Assembly: GCA_026692885.1 (NCBI GenBank)
Contig: JAPLNJ010000402.1
Location: 1 to 35,456, forward strand
Direction of reading: 5' to 3'
Source of the DNA: Planctomycetota bacterium
GTDB taxonomy: Bacteria > Planctomycetota > Planctomycetia > Pirellulales > Pirellulaceae
Length of the DNA stretch: 35,456 nucleotides
Position 1 is the stretch's first letter. Each line of letters begins with the position of its first letter. Below are positions 1 to 9,299 of this stretch, one piece after another. A program made the position numbers and the translations under genes. The notes beneath the pieces are model-generated. The model saw only the letters and a program-made list of their open reading frames with translations, was not told the origin of the DNA and ran no database searches.

Positions 1-8
1 GGAACGCC

Positions 9-93
9 AGCCCTGAAGGGGCGAAACAAGCCTTGGCCCATCTGACGAACGATGCGCGTGAGAGGAACCGATTTGTTTCGCCCCTTCAGGGCT
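9..93. repeat. Perfect 21-bp inverted repeat with 43-bp loop
   Basis: Arms 9-29 and 73-93 are exact reverse complements. Each contains the core CCCTGAAGGGGCG, which is itself partly palindromic. The loop is 43 bases. No gene lies within. It resembles the dispersed palindromic repeats common between planctomycete genes, but no function is apparent and it need not be a terminator. Confidence 0.8.
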
Positions 94-230
94 ACCGGGA
101 TAAATCGATACTGTACCCAGGGCGGCGCTCTGCGGCTGTCGCCTGTCTGCCGACAGGCAGGCCGCGACGCTCTGCCCTGGGCTGGTTTGTTAATGCCCCT
201 TTGGGGCGGAAGAGTTGTGTATAGCGACGA

Positions 231-299
231 GGGCTTGCCCGGGGGATGCTTACGTTCGTCTCGTGTAGCTGCGAACGTGAGCCTCCAGGGGGCAAGCCC
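231..299. repeat. Imperfect inverted repeat
   Basis: Arms 231-258 and 272-299 pair imperfectly. Both outer ends carry GGGCTTGCCC or its complement, and both inner ends carry ACGTTCG or its complement. The loop is 13 bases. It is probably another dispersed palindromic repeat rather than a gene-specific structure. Confidence 0.65.
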
Positions 300-413
300 G
301 TGGCATCCAATTCACAGAACCATGAAATCTCATGCTTGACACACCAGGCCCGAAAAACCGTTTGGTGCTGGCCGCCGGTGAAGACTGGTCGCGTTTTCTC
401 GCTCAAGACCCGC

Positions 414-484
414 GGCTAGCGCCTTGCGGCTCACCATGTCCGAGTACAAAGCAAGTGGCATTGGGCTAGCGCCATTCCGCTCAC
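414..484. repeat. Imperfect 21-bp direct repeat pair
   Basis: Copies at 414-434 and 464-484 both begin GGCTAGCGCC and end CTCAC; they differ at three of 21 positions. They are separated by 29 bases in a non-coding stretch. Function unknown. Confidence 0.6.
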
Positions 485-712
485 TGAACCAAAAGAACAG
501 GCATGATTGCGGCAGCTTGTCGTTGCCGCGGTCAAGTCTCGGCAGGGAGTCGGGCTTGCCTTTCCACTAGAAGTCTTTAATCTGTTGGCAGAACAACCGA
601 AGACTGCCGATGGCTGCCGCATCACGGAACCCGCGCGTCTTGGCCCCCGGCGGCCGGGCGGTTGAGTTCGCGGTTGAGGGTGTGGCTTTCACGCAGCGGG
701 AGGAGCAAACCG

Positions 713-3700
713 ATGAACCAGACGCGGGCAACGCAGGCGCGGATGATTCGAATAGGCAGCGTGGCCTTGGCGTTGAGTTGGGCCGCGACGGCCGCCTGGG
801 GCGCGGCGCCGAAATGCGACGCGCCGCCGGAGATCGTGGCCGCTTTGAACAAGGCCCACTGGATCTGGGACGCCGAGGACTCGGGCGTGTCGAAACACTA
901 CGTCTGCTATCTCCGCAAGACGTTTGTGCTGGATGGCGAACCCGCGGCGGCTACGGTCGCCGTGACCGCAGACAATAACTACGAATTGTTCGTCAACGGG
1001 GTCTCGGTCGGCACCGACGACGGCCAACCTGACGCCCACTGGAACAAGCTCAAACAGCATGACGTGACGCGGCTGCTGCGGCAAGGTCCGAATGCGATCG
1101 TCGTCCGCGGCATCAACGTCGGCGGACAAGGCGGTGTGATTGCCGCGTGCCACATTCAGCCGGGCGGCGGCGAGAAAGCGGCGGCCCTCGAGATTGTCAC
1201 GGATGCCAGTTGGCGACTGGCCGCGCAGGCGGTCGCCGACTTCGCCGCGCCCACGCTGGACGACCGCGGCTGGAGGGCCGTGGACGTCGTCGGCCCGATG
1301 GGCATCGAGCCGTGGGGGTGGCTGGCCGACACCGGCCGTCCGCCGTTGCGTGCGTCCGGCCCCGCGGAACCGCCGACGCGAACGCTGAGCCCCGACGGGG
1401 CCACCGCGCGGCTCGAAGCCGAGTGGCTCTTCCAGGCAGCCGGCCAGCCGCTGGGCCCGTACGCCGCCAAGGAGATCGGCTATGCCCGCGCCGTGGCCGC
1501 GCGCTGGGCCAAGTCCGGTCGACCGCCCGATCTGACAGCAGAACTCGCGCGGCTCGACGAACTGGAACGAACCTTGGCCAACCAGCCCGCCAGTCTCGAC
1601 GCGGACGCGGCGAAGAAGGTGTACCTGGAAGTCCGCCAGGTCAAACGGCAAATGCTCTTCCAGGATCCGGCCGTGGACTTCTCGCAAGTCCTGTTCATCG
1701 ACGTGCCGGAACGGTACGCGCACGAATCCATGCACCGCGTTTATCCGCAGGCCCAGCTCAACTGCGTCCGGCTGCTGGTGCTGGACGGCCTGCATCCCGG
1801 CGGGCAAGTCCGCAAGCTGACCGAGGAACTCACTCCCGGCTGGTACTGGCGCCCCGACGTGTCGTTCGACGGCCGGCGCGTGTTGTTCTGCTTCCGGCCG
1901 GCCAAAGAGCGGACGTTTCACCTGTACGAAGCGAACCTGGATGGGACCGGCCTGCGGCAGATCACCACGGGCGACTACGACGACTTGGATCCGGTCTATC
2001 TGCCGGACGGGCGGTTCGCCTTCATGAGCAACCGTGGCAACAGCTATGCCCGTTGCACCGTGGGCCACCCCAGTTCGGTCCTGACGCGGTGCGACACCGA
2101 CGGGCGGAACATCTATCTGCTCAGCGCCGGCGGGGAGCCGGAGTACACGCCGGCCCTGCTCGCCGACGGCCGCATCCTGTATACGCGATGGGAATACACG
2201 GACAAGGAACTGATGCGCATCCAAAGCCTGTGGACCGTCAACCCGGACGGCACGAACACCAGCGTGTTCTGGGGCAATCAGAGCTACTGGCCGGACATGC
2301 TGATCGAGGCTCGGCAGATTCCCGGCAGCCAACGCGTGATGTTCGGGGCGCACGGCCATCATCAGGTGTATTGGGGCGGCGTGGGCATCCTGGACCGGAC
2401 CCAAGGCTTCAACTATCCGCACGGGCTGACCAAGGTGACGCAAGAGTTGCCGTGGATCGAAGTCGGTGCCGGGCCGGACGATCGCCCGGAGACCCCCGAC
2501 TACCACCCCGCAAACTGCTACGGCGGGTACAAGTCGCCGTATCCGCTGAGTTCCGAAACGTTCCTCGTGTCCGCTCGGGCCAGTCGCGGGCAGCGCGGCA
2601 ACCGCGCCGGCGACAGCCGCTTCAAGTTGTTCCTGATGGACATCCACGGTAACCGCGAGTTGATCTATGAGGGCGCGTTCCACATCCTGTACGGGATGCC
2701 GATTCGCTCGCGGCCGGTGCCGCCGGTGATTCCCGATCAAGTCGCGTGGGCGGGGGCCCAGCAGGACGCGGCCCCGATCGCGCCGGGCGCCTTCTACAGC
2801 GCGGACATCTTCCGCGGCGCTCCAAACATGTTGCGCGGCAAAGCCAAGTACCTACGCGTCCTGACGCTCGAACCCACCACGTTCACACTGGGCAAGAAGC
2901 TGCAGGATCTGGAGACCCCCAACGGACATCCGCACATGCACGTCGGGCCGGTCGTGTCCGTCACTTGCAACGACGGGATCAAACGCATCCTGGGTACGGT
3001 GCCGATCGAGTCGGACGGCTCGGTGTACTTCGAAGCCCCGCCCTGCCAGGCGATTCACTTCCAGTTGCTTGACGAGCGGCAGCGGGCGCTGCACACGATG
3101 CGGTCGTTCACGAACCTGATGCCGGGCGAGCGGCGCGGCTGCGTCGGCTGTCATGAAACGCACAGCACGACGCCCGCGAATCAGACGAGCGTGGCCTTGG
3201 CGCGCGGCCCGGCCAAGATCGAGCCGTATCCGCTGGGAACCCACTACAGCTTGGGCTACGAGCGCGACATCCAGCCGATCTTGGACAAGCACTGCGGCCG
3301 CTGTCATTCCGCGGCCGGGACCGATCCGACGTGCCCGGCCGGACGGGAGAAGCTCGATCTGACGTTGCGCCCGAGCGCCGACTTCGGCACGTTCCCCGAG
3401 CCCTACGTCACGCTGACGCTGGGCAAGCGGCGGAGCGTCGCCGGCGACTTCCCCGGTCCGTGCGAAGGGGGCATCGCCAATACGATCCTGGCCGAGGCTC
3501 ATCCGTGGCGACCGGCGGACTACGGGACGCTGCCGCCACTGACCAAGCTCTCGTACGCCAGCCCGCTGATCGACTTGGCCAGCAGCGGTCAGCACTACGA
3601 AACCAAGGTCGATGCCGAGAGTCTGCTGAAGCTGATCCTGTGGGTCGACACGTTATGTGCCTATCGCGGCGAACGCGAAATCCGCGCGATGGACGATCCC

Positions 3701-4003
3701 GACCCGAGCCATCCGTTGTTCCGCCGCTCGAATTATCCACCGTCGGACGAGGGCGTCGAGGACGTCTACGCCCAGTCGCCGTATCGTCCCCGGATGCGGA
3801 CCGCGCCGTTGGTGAACCGGGCCTATCGGCAGGACGAGTTCCCCAACCTCGAAAGCCGCCTGCCGCGGGACGCCCAGGGCCGCATCCTCCCACCCGTCTC
3901 CTTCGCCGCCGACGGTCGCCGCCTGGAACTCTCCTGGCCGCCCGCGAGGCCCCGATCCACCGTCGAATCCCTGACCGGCCCTGCCGCCAGTTCGGCGAGA
4001 TGA
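713..4003 (+). CDS. Hydrazine-synthase-alpha-like di-heme beta-propeller protein
   Basis: A 1096-residue exported protein. I chose the ATG at 713 over an in-frame TTG at 662 because GGGAGGAG (698-705) sits just upstream. A signal peptide covers roughly residues 1-30. Residues about 45-180 look like a jelly-roll module of the kind found at the N-terminus of alpha-L-rhamnosidases. From about residue 380 to 560 come PD40/TolB-like propeller strands. The C-terminal third has two c-type heme sites: CVGCH at 810-814 and CGRCH at 861-865. This order matches the alpha subunit of anammox hydrazine synthase (propeller, middle domain with one heme, C-terminal domain with a second). Such homologues also occur in planctomycetes that do not do anammox, so hydrazine synthesis should not be inferred. 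No beta/gamma partner is nearby. It is the first gene of a glycan-degradation operon, 25 bp before the next gene, which hints at a periplasmic redox or binding role. Family call firm, function open. Confidence 0.8.
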   Translation: MNQTRATQARMIRIGSVALALSWAATAAWGAAPKCDAPPEIVAALNKAHWIWDAEDSGVSKHYVCYLRKTFVLDGEPAAATVAVTADNNYELFVNGVSVGTDDGQPDAHWNKLKQHDVTRLLRQGPNAIVVRGINVGGQGGVIAACHIQPGGGEKAAALEIVTDASWRLAAQAVADFAAPTLDDRGWRAVDVVGPMGIEPWGWLADTGRPPLRASGPAEPPTRTLSPDGATARLEAEWLFQAAGQPLGPYAAKEIGYARAVAARWAKSGRPPDLTAELARLDELERTLANQPASLDADAAKKVYLEVRQVKRQMLFQDPAVDFSQVLFIDVPERYAHESMHRVYPQAQLNCVRLLVLDGLHPGGQVRKLTEELTPGWYWRPDVSFDGRRVLFCFRPAKERTFHLYEANLDGTGLRQITTGDYDDLDPVYLPDGRFAFMSNRGNSYARCTVGHPSSVLTRCDTDGRNIYLLSAGGEPEYTPALLADGRILYTRWEYTDKELMRIQSLWTVNPDGTNTSVFWGNQSYWPDMLIEARQIPGSQRVMFGAHGHHQVYWGGVGILDRTQGFNYPHGLTKVTQELPWIEVGAGPDDRPETPDYHPANCYGGYKSPYPLSSETFLVSARASRGQRGNRAGDSRFKLFLMDIHGNRELIYEGAFHILYGMPIRSRPVPPVIPDQVAWAGAQQDAAPIAPGAFYSADIFRGAPNMLRGKAKYLRVLTLEPTTFTLGKKLQDLETPNGHPHMHVGPVVSVTCNDGIKRILGTVPIESDGSVYFEAPPCQAIHFQLLDERQRALHTMRSFTNLMPGERRGCVGCHETHSTTPANQTSVALARGPAKIEPYPLGTHYSLGYERDIQPILDKHCGRCHSAAGTDPTCPAGREKLDLTLRPSADFGTFPEPYVTLTLGKRRSVAGDFPGPCEGGIANTILAEAHPWRPADYGTLPPLTKLSYASPLIDLASSGQHYETKVDAESLLKLILWVDTLCAYRGEREIRAMDDPDPSHPLFRRSNYPPSDEGVEDVYAQSPYRPRMRTAPLVNRAYRQDEFPNLESRLPRDAQGRILPPVSFAADGRRLELSWPPARPRSTVESLTGPAASSAR

Positions 4004-4028
4004 GTTACTGTAAATAAGGAGCAGACGC

Positions 4029-6041
4029 ATGCTGCAATTGTTGACCTGGTTATGGCTTTTCAACCCCTCCCAGCCTGCGCTCAGCACGCTGACCGCGCAG
4101 GCTCCGCAGGCCGAGTTCACGGCGCCCGCGAACGCGGGAAACAGCTTCACCGTCAAGTTCACCGTGGACTTGAAGAAGTTCGAGGGCGAGAAGAACATCC
4201 TCGAAATCCCCGCTGTGCTCCGTGTCCGTCTTCGTCAGCACGGTCCAGTGGACCGCAACCGCCAGAATTATCCGGCGTTCAAAATGCCCGATGGCTCGGT
4301 GCCCGTCTTGGAAGCGGAGGTCGTGCTCCATTCCGTCGAACACCCCGACTGGAAGAACATGACCATCGGCATTCCGCTCGCTCTGCTCAAGCAACCCGAC
4401 GGCGAACATGAAATCGTCCTCAATTTCACCGGCGTGCGCTGGACGATGTATGTTGACGGCGAATTGCTCGACAACGATTTTCCGTTTGGCTATCCGCAAT
4501 GGGCGGACAAGAACACGTGGAAACTCGATGCGGAGTATCTGAGGACAGCGGCCATCTATCTCCCCGCAATCGAGCCTGAAAAGCAACAGGCGAAGACGCC
4601 CGACAACTCGCCCGGCATCCAATACTGGACCCCTGCCGGACACAACAACTGGGTCGGAGATGTCGTCACGTTGTTCCACAACGGACGTTATCACGTGTTC
4701 TATTTGTACGATCGCCGCCATCACCAAAGCAAGTTCGGGCGCGGTGCGCACTACTTCGAACACCTCTCCACCCAAGATTTCCAAACGTGGACCGAACATG
4801 AAGCCGCGACGCCGCTGGACGAGCAATGGGAATGCATCGGCACGGGCACGCCCTTCGTCTTCAACAACAAGCTCTGCCTCAGCTATGGCCTGCACACCAC
4901 GCGAGTTTATCCGCGAGAAAAGACGACGCTCCCCGCGCAGTGGGAATACCTGAACAAGAACGGGCGCACAGGTGAATTCCGGCGGGCCACCACACCCGGA
5001 TTCCCCGCTGGCTCGACGTATGCCGTCAGCGCGGACGGCATCTCGAACTTCAAGAAGTCGCACATCATGTTCCATCCGTGCGAGAACCCGAGCGTCTATA
5101 CGGACCCCAACGGCAAACTGCGGATGCTGGCGAACGCGGGCTCCAACGGCATGTGGGAGTCCGCAGCGGTTGACGGCGGCTGGCGCTGCATCAGTCCGGG
5201 CTTCCCGCCTGGCGGCGATTGCACGTTCTTCTTCCGCTGGGGCCAGTTCGACACCATCATCGGCGGTTTCACCGGACTCTGGTCGAAGCCTGCCGAGGCC
5301 CCCAACTCGGCGTATGAAGACGTGGTCCGCCAAGGACGCGACTTCTATGACGGTTTGGGCGTTCCCGCGATCACAGGCATCTCGGACGACCGCTTCCTGA
5401 TGGCGGGCTGGATTCCCATCCGCGGCTGGGGCGGCAATCTGGTCATCCGCGAGTTGGTTCAACTCCCTGACGGCCGAATCGGCTCGAAGTGGATGCAGGA
5501 GATCACGCCCGCCACCGAGCAGCCCACAACGCTCGCCGCGCAGGTTGCCGAAACAACGACCGTCCCCACGGACAGCAAGTCGTTCCTGCTGGCCTTCGAC
5601 GTTCGGCCAACAGCGGCCAAGCAAGGCCGGCTCGGCATTTCGCTGCTGCCTGAGAGTGGTGAGCAGGCGGCCTGCGAGGTGCAGATTCGCCTGGACGATC
5701 TGCGGGCGCAATTCGGTCCTGGTTCGTTGAACAAGGTCGCGGCCAACCAGAAGTCCCTGCGCGAAGGCGGCGCGCCTCAGGGCGCCGGCAACTACGCGAT
5801 CGAGAACCTGATCGGCGTCGATCAACCTTTCACGGTCCGCCTGATGGTTAAGGGTGACGACAAGCTCGGCGGTTCCCTGGTCGATGCTGAAATCGCGGGA
5901 CGGCGCACGATGATTTCTTATCGTCCGGAGTTGACCGTCAAGAAGCTGGTCTTCCGCGTGGAAGGCGTCGAACTCGGGAATCTTCAGCTCGCGCCGCTTA
6001 AGGGCCAGGAGGTCCACAAGTCAGGAAGATCAAGTGGGTGA
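4029..6041 (+). CDS. GH32-like glycoside hydrolase
   Basis: A 670-residue protein; AAGGAG (4016-4021) lies 7 bases before the ATG. The first ~20 residues are hydrophobic and may be a signal peptide or anchor. Residues about 25-190 form a beta-rich, probably lectin-like domain. A five-bladed-propeller hydrolase domain follows, starting with YWTPAGHNNWVGDVV. This corresponds to the N-terminal nucleophile region of GH32/levanase-type enzymes, with D211 as candidate nucleophile. HPCENPS further on holds E352, a candidate acid/base at the usual glutamate motif. The last ~150 residues are beta-rich, like the C-terminal sandwich of GH32. GH32 enzymes cleave fructans or sucrose-type beta-fructosides; this subgroup is divergent, so the substrate is uncertain. 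It is the second gene of the operon. Confidence 0.8.
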   Translation: MLQLLTWLWLFNPSQPALSTLTAQAPQAEFTAPANAGNSFTVKFTVDLKKFEGEKNILEIPAVLRVRLRQHGPVDRNRQNYPAFKMPDGSVPVLEAEVVLHSVEHPDWKNMTIGIPLALLKQPDGEHEIVLNFTGVRWTMYVDGELLDNDFPFGYPQWADKNTWKLDAEYLRTAAIYLPAIEPEKQQAKTPDNSPGIQYWTPAGHNNWVGDVVTLFHNGRYHVFYLYDRRHHQSKFGRGAHYFEHLSTQDFQTWTEHEAATPLDEQWECIGTGTPFVFNNKLCLSYGLHTTRVYPREKTTLPAQWEYLNKNGRTGEFRRATTPGFPAGSTYAVSADGISNFKKSHIMFHPCENPSVYTDPNGKLRMLANAGSNGMWESAAVDGGWRCISPGFPPGGDCTFFFRWGQFDTIIGGFTGLWSKPAEAPNSAYEDVVRQGRDFYDGLGVPAITGISDDRFLMAGWIPIRGWGGNLVIRELVQLPDGRIGSKWMQEITPATEQPTTLAAQVAETTTVPTDSKSFLLAFDVRPTAAKQGRLGISLLPESGEQAACEVQIRLDDLRAQFGPGSLNKVAANQKSLREGGAPQGAGNYAIENLIGVDQPFTVRLMVKGDDKLGGSLVDAEIAGRRTMISYRPELTVKKLVFRVEGVELGNLQLAPLKGQEVHKSGRSSG

Positions 6042-6092
6042 TGTCCGTCATGCTTAGGTCTGGTGGATCGTGACACTGTGAGGACGGATGCC

Positions 6093-8306
6093 ATGAACGT
6101 GGTCTGCAGCTTGCTCCCTCTCTGGATGGCCATCGGGCAAATGCCCGACAGCTTCGAACCGCTGGTATACGAGGCCGAGGACTATACCACACCCACGACC
6201 GCCTGGCAGGAAAACCGCACCTCGGAGGACCACTGGAACCTGTGGAGCACCGACCAGGATGCACAGAAGAAGTGGTCCGGCGGCGTGGTCCTGCAGTCAC
6301 CGGTCGTCAAGGCGGATCGGCATAATCCGGAGGACGGCGCCCCGGTGCTCCACACGCGGATCACTGGGATTCCCCGAGGCCGTTATGAGGTCGAGCTGAA
6401 GATCGGCCGGACCCTGGCCGTCTCCCGCGACGGCCAGACGTGGCAGCGGGTGGCGGATCGCAAGGCCTCGCTGGGGCTCGTGGAAATCACCGACGGGACG
6501 TTTGAGCTGTGGGTCGATGATCGCTACGCCCACGACCCGCCGGGAGCCGCCTATTACGACTGCCTGCGGTTTCTGCCTGTGCCTGAACGGCCGCAACGGC
6601 CGTTGGTGCAAGGCCACGCGAGATTGCGCGTCGACGAGCCGCTCGATCGCGGGTTGGTCGCTCGGCCGCTGGCTGAAGGCTGCGTCTATCTCGGTTGGCG
6701 ACGGTTAAGAACCGACCCTGAGACCGTGGCCTTCAACGTCTATCGACAGACCGCCGACGGGGCAGCCGTGCAGCTGAACTCCGCCCCACTGCAGAAAACC
6801 ACGGACTTCGTGGATGCGGCGGCCCCCCGCGAATCCTCGTGCCGGTATACCGTGCGCGCCGTGGTGGCGGGTGCAGAGAGTGCGGCCTGCCGCGAGGCTG
6901 CAGCGACGACCAGCGCCCGGCCTGAGCCGGCCATTGTGCTCCAGCTCGATCCGGGAACCACCGTGCAGAAGGTGGGCATCGGCGATCTCGACGGCGATGG
7001 CCGCTACGACTATGTGCTCAAGACACCCCAGGACAATATCGACCCAGCTGGGGATTATTGGAAACCAAGCCCCGACACCTACCACCTGCAGGCCTACTCG
7101 GCCGACGGTAAGAAGCTTTGGGACCATGACGTGGGTTGGGCCATCGAACGCGGGATCTGGTACTCGCCGATGATCGTCTTCGATCTCGACGGCGACGGTC
7201 GCGCCGAAGTGGCCCTGAAGACGGGCGACGGCGACCCGCGCGGAACAGACGGGCGCGTGGAGACGGGTCCGGAGTATCTCTCGATCCTCGACGGCGCCAG
7301 CGGCAAGGAATTGGCACGCGACGACTGGCCCTCGCGCAAGATCCCCGGCGAACCCTACAACTACAACCTCTCCAGCCGCAACCAGATGTGCGTCGCGTAT
7401 CTGGACGGCCAGACGCCGTGCCTGGTCGTCAATCGCGGCACCTACACCACGATCCGGCTGGTGGCCTATCAATTCCAGCGGGGCCGGCTGGAGAAACTCT
7501 GGGCTTGGGACAGCCGCGAGGAGGCAGGCCGTGGCCGCTACCAAGCCCAAGGAGCCCACATCCTGCACGCCGCCGACGTCGATGGTGATGGTCGCGACGA
7601 GATCGTCATCGGCTCGGCCGTCGTGGATGACAACGGCAACGGACTGTGGACGACCGAGTTGGGACATCCGGACTTCTGCTTCGTCGGCGACATCGACCCG
7701 CGGCACCCCGGCCTGGAGATCTTCTACGGCATCGAGCCGCCGCGGCCCGAGGCGGCGCTGTGCCTGGTGGATGCGAAGACCGGCCAGATCCTCTGGAAGC
7801 TTACCGAGCCGACGACCCACGTCGGCACCGACGGGATGTGTGCCGACATCGATCCGCGTTTTCCCGGCTCGGAGTGCTACGCCGCCGACATCGACCGCGA
7901 GCGGAAGTTCAGGAAAGGCTGGCTGTTCAGTGCCCAGGGGCAGCTGATCAGCGACCAGCGCGACGGCCCGATGTCGCTGCCGGTCTACTGGGACGCCGAT
8001 CCGCAGCGCGAATTGATCCGCGGCCGGACGATCACCAAGTACCGCGGCGACAACCAACCGCCGCGATTGGAAGGGCATGTGGTCGCGATCGCCGACGTGT
8101 TCGGCGATTGGCGTGAAGAGATCTTCACCAGCTTGCCCGGCGAGTTGCGGATCTACACCACCTCGATCCCGGCGCGTGAGCGGCACATCTGCCTGATGCA
8201 GGATCCGCTCTACCGCCTGGACGTGGCCGTGGCCTTCATGGGCTACTACGCCGCGCCGATGCTGAGCTACGACCTGGCCACCGCGGCGAGCACATTGAAG
8301 AACTAG
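6093..8306 (+). CDS. PL11-like rhamnogalacturonan lyase
   Basis: A 737-residue protein. An in-frame GTG exists at 6063, but GAGGA (6080-6084) sits 8 bases before the ATG at 6093, so I start there. The N-terminus is mildly hydrophobic; secretion is likely but the signal is weak. A carbohydrate-binding-like domain occupies about residues 15-165 and a fibronectin-like segment about 170-280. From about residue 290 to the end there is an eight-bladed-propeller-type domain with three calcium-binding DxDGDG loops starting at D298, D364 and D495. ERGIWYSPMIVFDLDGDG and the following GPEYLSILDG are characteristic of PL11 (YesW/YesX-type) rhamnogalacturonan lyases, which cut the pectin rhamnogalacturonan-I backbone by calcium-dependent beta-elimination. 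Third gene of the operon, 51 bp after the GH32-like gene. Confidence 0.85.
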   Translation: MNVVCSLLPLWMAIGQMPDSFEPLVYEAEDYTTPTTAWQENRTSEDHWNLWSTDQDAQKKWSGGVVLQSPVVKADRHNPEDGAPVLHTRITGIPRGRYEVELKIGRTLAVSRDGQTWQRVADRKASLGLVEITDGTFELWVDDRYAHDPPGAAYYDCLRFLPVPERPQRPLVQGHARLRVDEPLDRGLVARPLAEGCVYLGWRRLRTDPETVAFNVYRQTADGAAVQLNSAPLQKTTDFVDAAAPRESSCRYTVRAVVAGAESAACREAAATTSARPEPAIVLQLDPGTTVQKVGIGDLDGDGRYDYVLKTPQDNIDPAGDYWKPSPDTYHLQAYSADGKKLWDHDVGWAIERGIWYSPMIVFDLDGDGRAEVALKTGDGDPRGTDGRVETGPEYLSILDGASGKELARDDWPSRKIPGEPYNYNLSSRNQMCVAYLDGQTPCLVVNRGTYTTIRLVAYQFQRGRLEKLWAWDSREEAGRGRYQAQGAHILHAADVDGDGRDEIVIGSAVVDDNGNGLWTTELGHPDFCFVGDIDPRHPGLEIFYGIEPPRPEAALCLVDAKTGQILWKLTEPTTHVGTDGMCADIDPRFPGSECYAADIDRERKFRKGWLFSAQGQLISDQRDGPMSLPVYWDADPQRELIRGRTITKYRGDNQPPRLEGHVVAIADVFGDWREEIFTSLPGELRIYTTSIPARERHICLMQDPLYRLDVAVAFMGYYAAPMLSYDLATAASTLKN

Positions 8307-8410
8307 CGGCGTGATAGTTGAAATGGCCCCTAACTCAGCCTCGGTTCGCTCAAGGCTGGAAAGCGACACAGTGCGGCGAACGAGCCCGATGACCATCACG
8401 GAGAAGAACC

Positions 8411-9277
8411 ATGCCTCGATCGACGTTTGTTGTGTTCGTGTTGTTGGGACTGCTGGCGTCGCTTTCGCGGGCGGCCGCCCCCGCTGGCGACAAGGCGACC
8501 TCGGGCCAGGCCACGGCCAGCGTGCCGCCTGGGGCTGCGGCGCTGGGTTATACGAAGTGTGTGATCAACGAACGGCCCACGGCGGCCGACGTCGCGCCGG
8601 GCCGCAACGGCAGCTACAAGTGGTTCAGCGGCCAATGGTATTCGAAAACCAATCCGTCGCTCGATTACTACGAGACCCAGAACGGGGTGCTAGCCATTAA
8701 ACTAGGCGGCAATCTGGTCAGCGCGCCGCTCGATTTTTCACAAGGGAAACTGCCGCTGCTGGCCGGCGCTGACGGCTTCTACGTGGAATTCGATGTCCGG
8801 CTCTCGGACCACGATCCGGACCACTGGCCGGCCGTCTGGCTGATGCCGACCGAGCATGACGGCAAGCGGGATCACTACGAGGGCGACCCTCCCGGCTTCG
8901 AACGCTTCATGGAACTCGACGTCGACGAAGGGGGCTTTGGCCCGGGACTGACCGGGACCGTCCACAGTACGGAGGGCGTGTGGCCGAACTGGAAGCACGT
9001 GCAGAATCCGAACAACGTCTCGCGCACGCCGCTCGATCGCAGCCAGACCCACACGTTTGGCGCCAGCTATGATCCGGGACAGCAAGATGTGACGTGGTGG
9101 CTCGATGGCCAGCAGCAGATGAGCGCCAGGGCCCCCTACGTCCCGGCCGTTGCGGCCCGGCAGCATTTCTACTTGATTCTCTCCGGGCAGAGCCACAAGG
9201 CGCAGAAGCCCCACTTCACCTTCGTCAGCGGCGTGCGGGCTTATGTGCCTCCGCGTTCACCTGTGCCGGAAAAGTGA
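8411..9277 (+). CDS. GH16-like secreted endoglucanase
   Basis: A 288-residue protein with a clear signal peptide (about residues 1-22, ending SRAAA). CGGAGAAG (8399-8406) precedes the ATG. The concanavalin-fold domain shows WPAVWLMP and, some 20 residues on, MELDVDEGG. This fits the GH16 catalytic signature E-x-D-x-x-E, with E168 the likely nucleophile, D170 the helper and E173 the acid/base. GH16 enzymes hydrolyse beta-1,3/1,4-glucans and several galactans; the exact substrate cannot be read from the sequence. Length is normal for a single-domain member. It lies 104 bp after the PL11-like gene, the widest gap in the operon, so an internal promoter is possible. Confidence 0.85.
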   Translation: MPRSTFVVFVLLGLLASLSRAAAPAGDKATSGQATASVPPGAAALGYTKCVINERPTAADVAPGRNGSYKWFSGQWYSKTNPSLDYYETQNGVLAIKLGGNLVSAPLDFSQGKLPLLAGADGFYVEFDVRLSDHDPDHWPAVWLMPTEHDGKRDHYEGDPPGFERFMELDVDEGGFGPGLTGTVHSTEGVWPNWKHVQNPNNVSRTPLDRSQTHTFGASYDPGQQDVTWWLDGQQQMSARAPYVPAVAARQHFYLILSGQSHKAQKPHFTFVSGVRAYVPPRSPVPEK

Positions 9278-9299
9278 GTGACATAGAAAGGGACTTGCC

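Larger units (their letters stand above)
1..712. other. Gene-free, repeat-rich left flank
   Basis: No open frame here has a credible ribosome binding site or a recognisable protein family. The frames that exist run across inverted repeats on both strands. The stretch holds a perfect 21-bp inverted repeat (9-93), an imperfect longer one (231-299) and an imperfect 21-bp direct repeat (414-434 and 464-484), each listed separately. The promoter of the downstream operon should lie at its right end, but I could not pick out a convincing -35/-10 pair. Confidence 0.7.

Noticed and set aside
689..2740. 683-codon open frame on the minus strand opposite the di-heme gene
   Set aside because: It mirrors the real gene. 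High GC at third positions keeps the antisense frame open; there is no family match, ribosome binding site or signal peptide.
713..4003. Anammox hydrazine synthesis
   Set aside because: Only an alpha-subunit-like protein is present, with an extra sugar-binding-like domain and glycan-enzyme neighbours. No beta/gamma subunit or hydrazine dehydrogenase is in the window.
4050..6017. 655-codon minus-strand frame opposite the GH32-like gene
   Set aside because: Antisense shadow. The plus frame has catalytic motifs and a ribosome binding site, while this one has neither.
6705..8399. 564-codon minus-strand frame opposite the PL11-like gene
   Set aside because: Antisense shadow of the calcium-loop repeats; no independent support.
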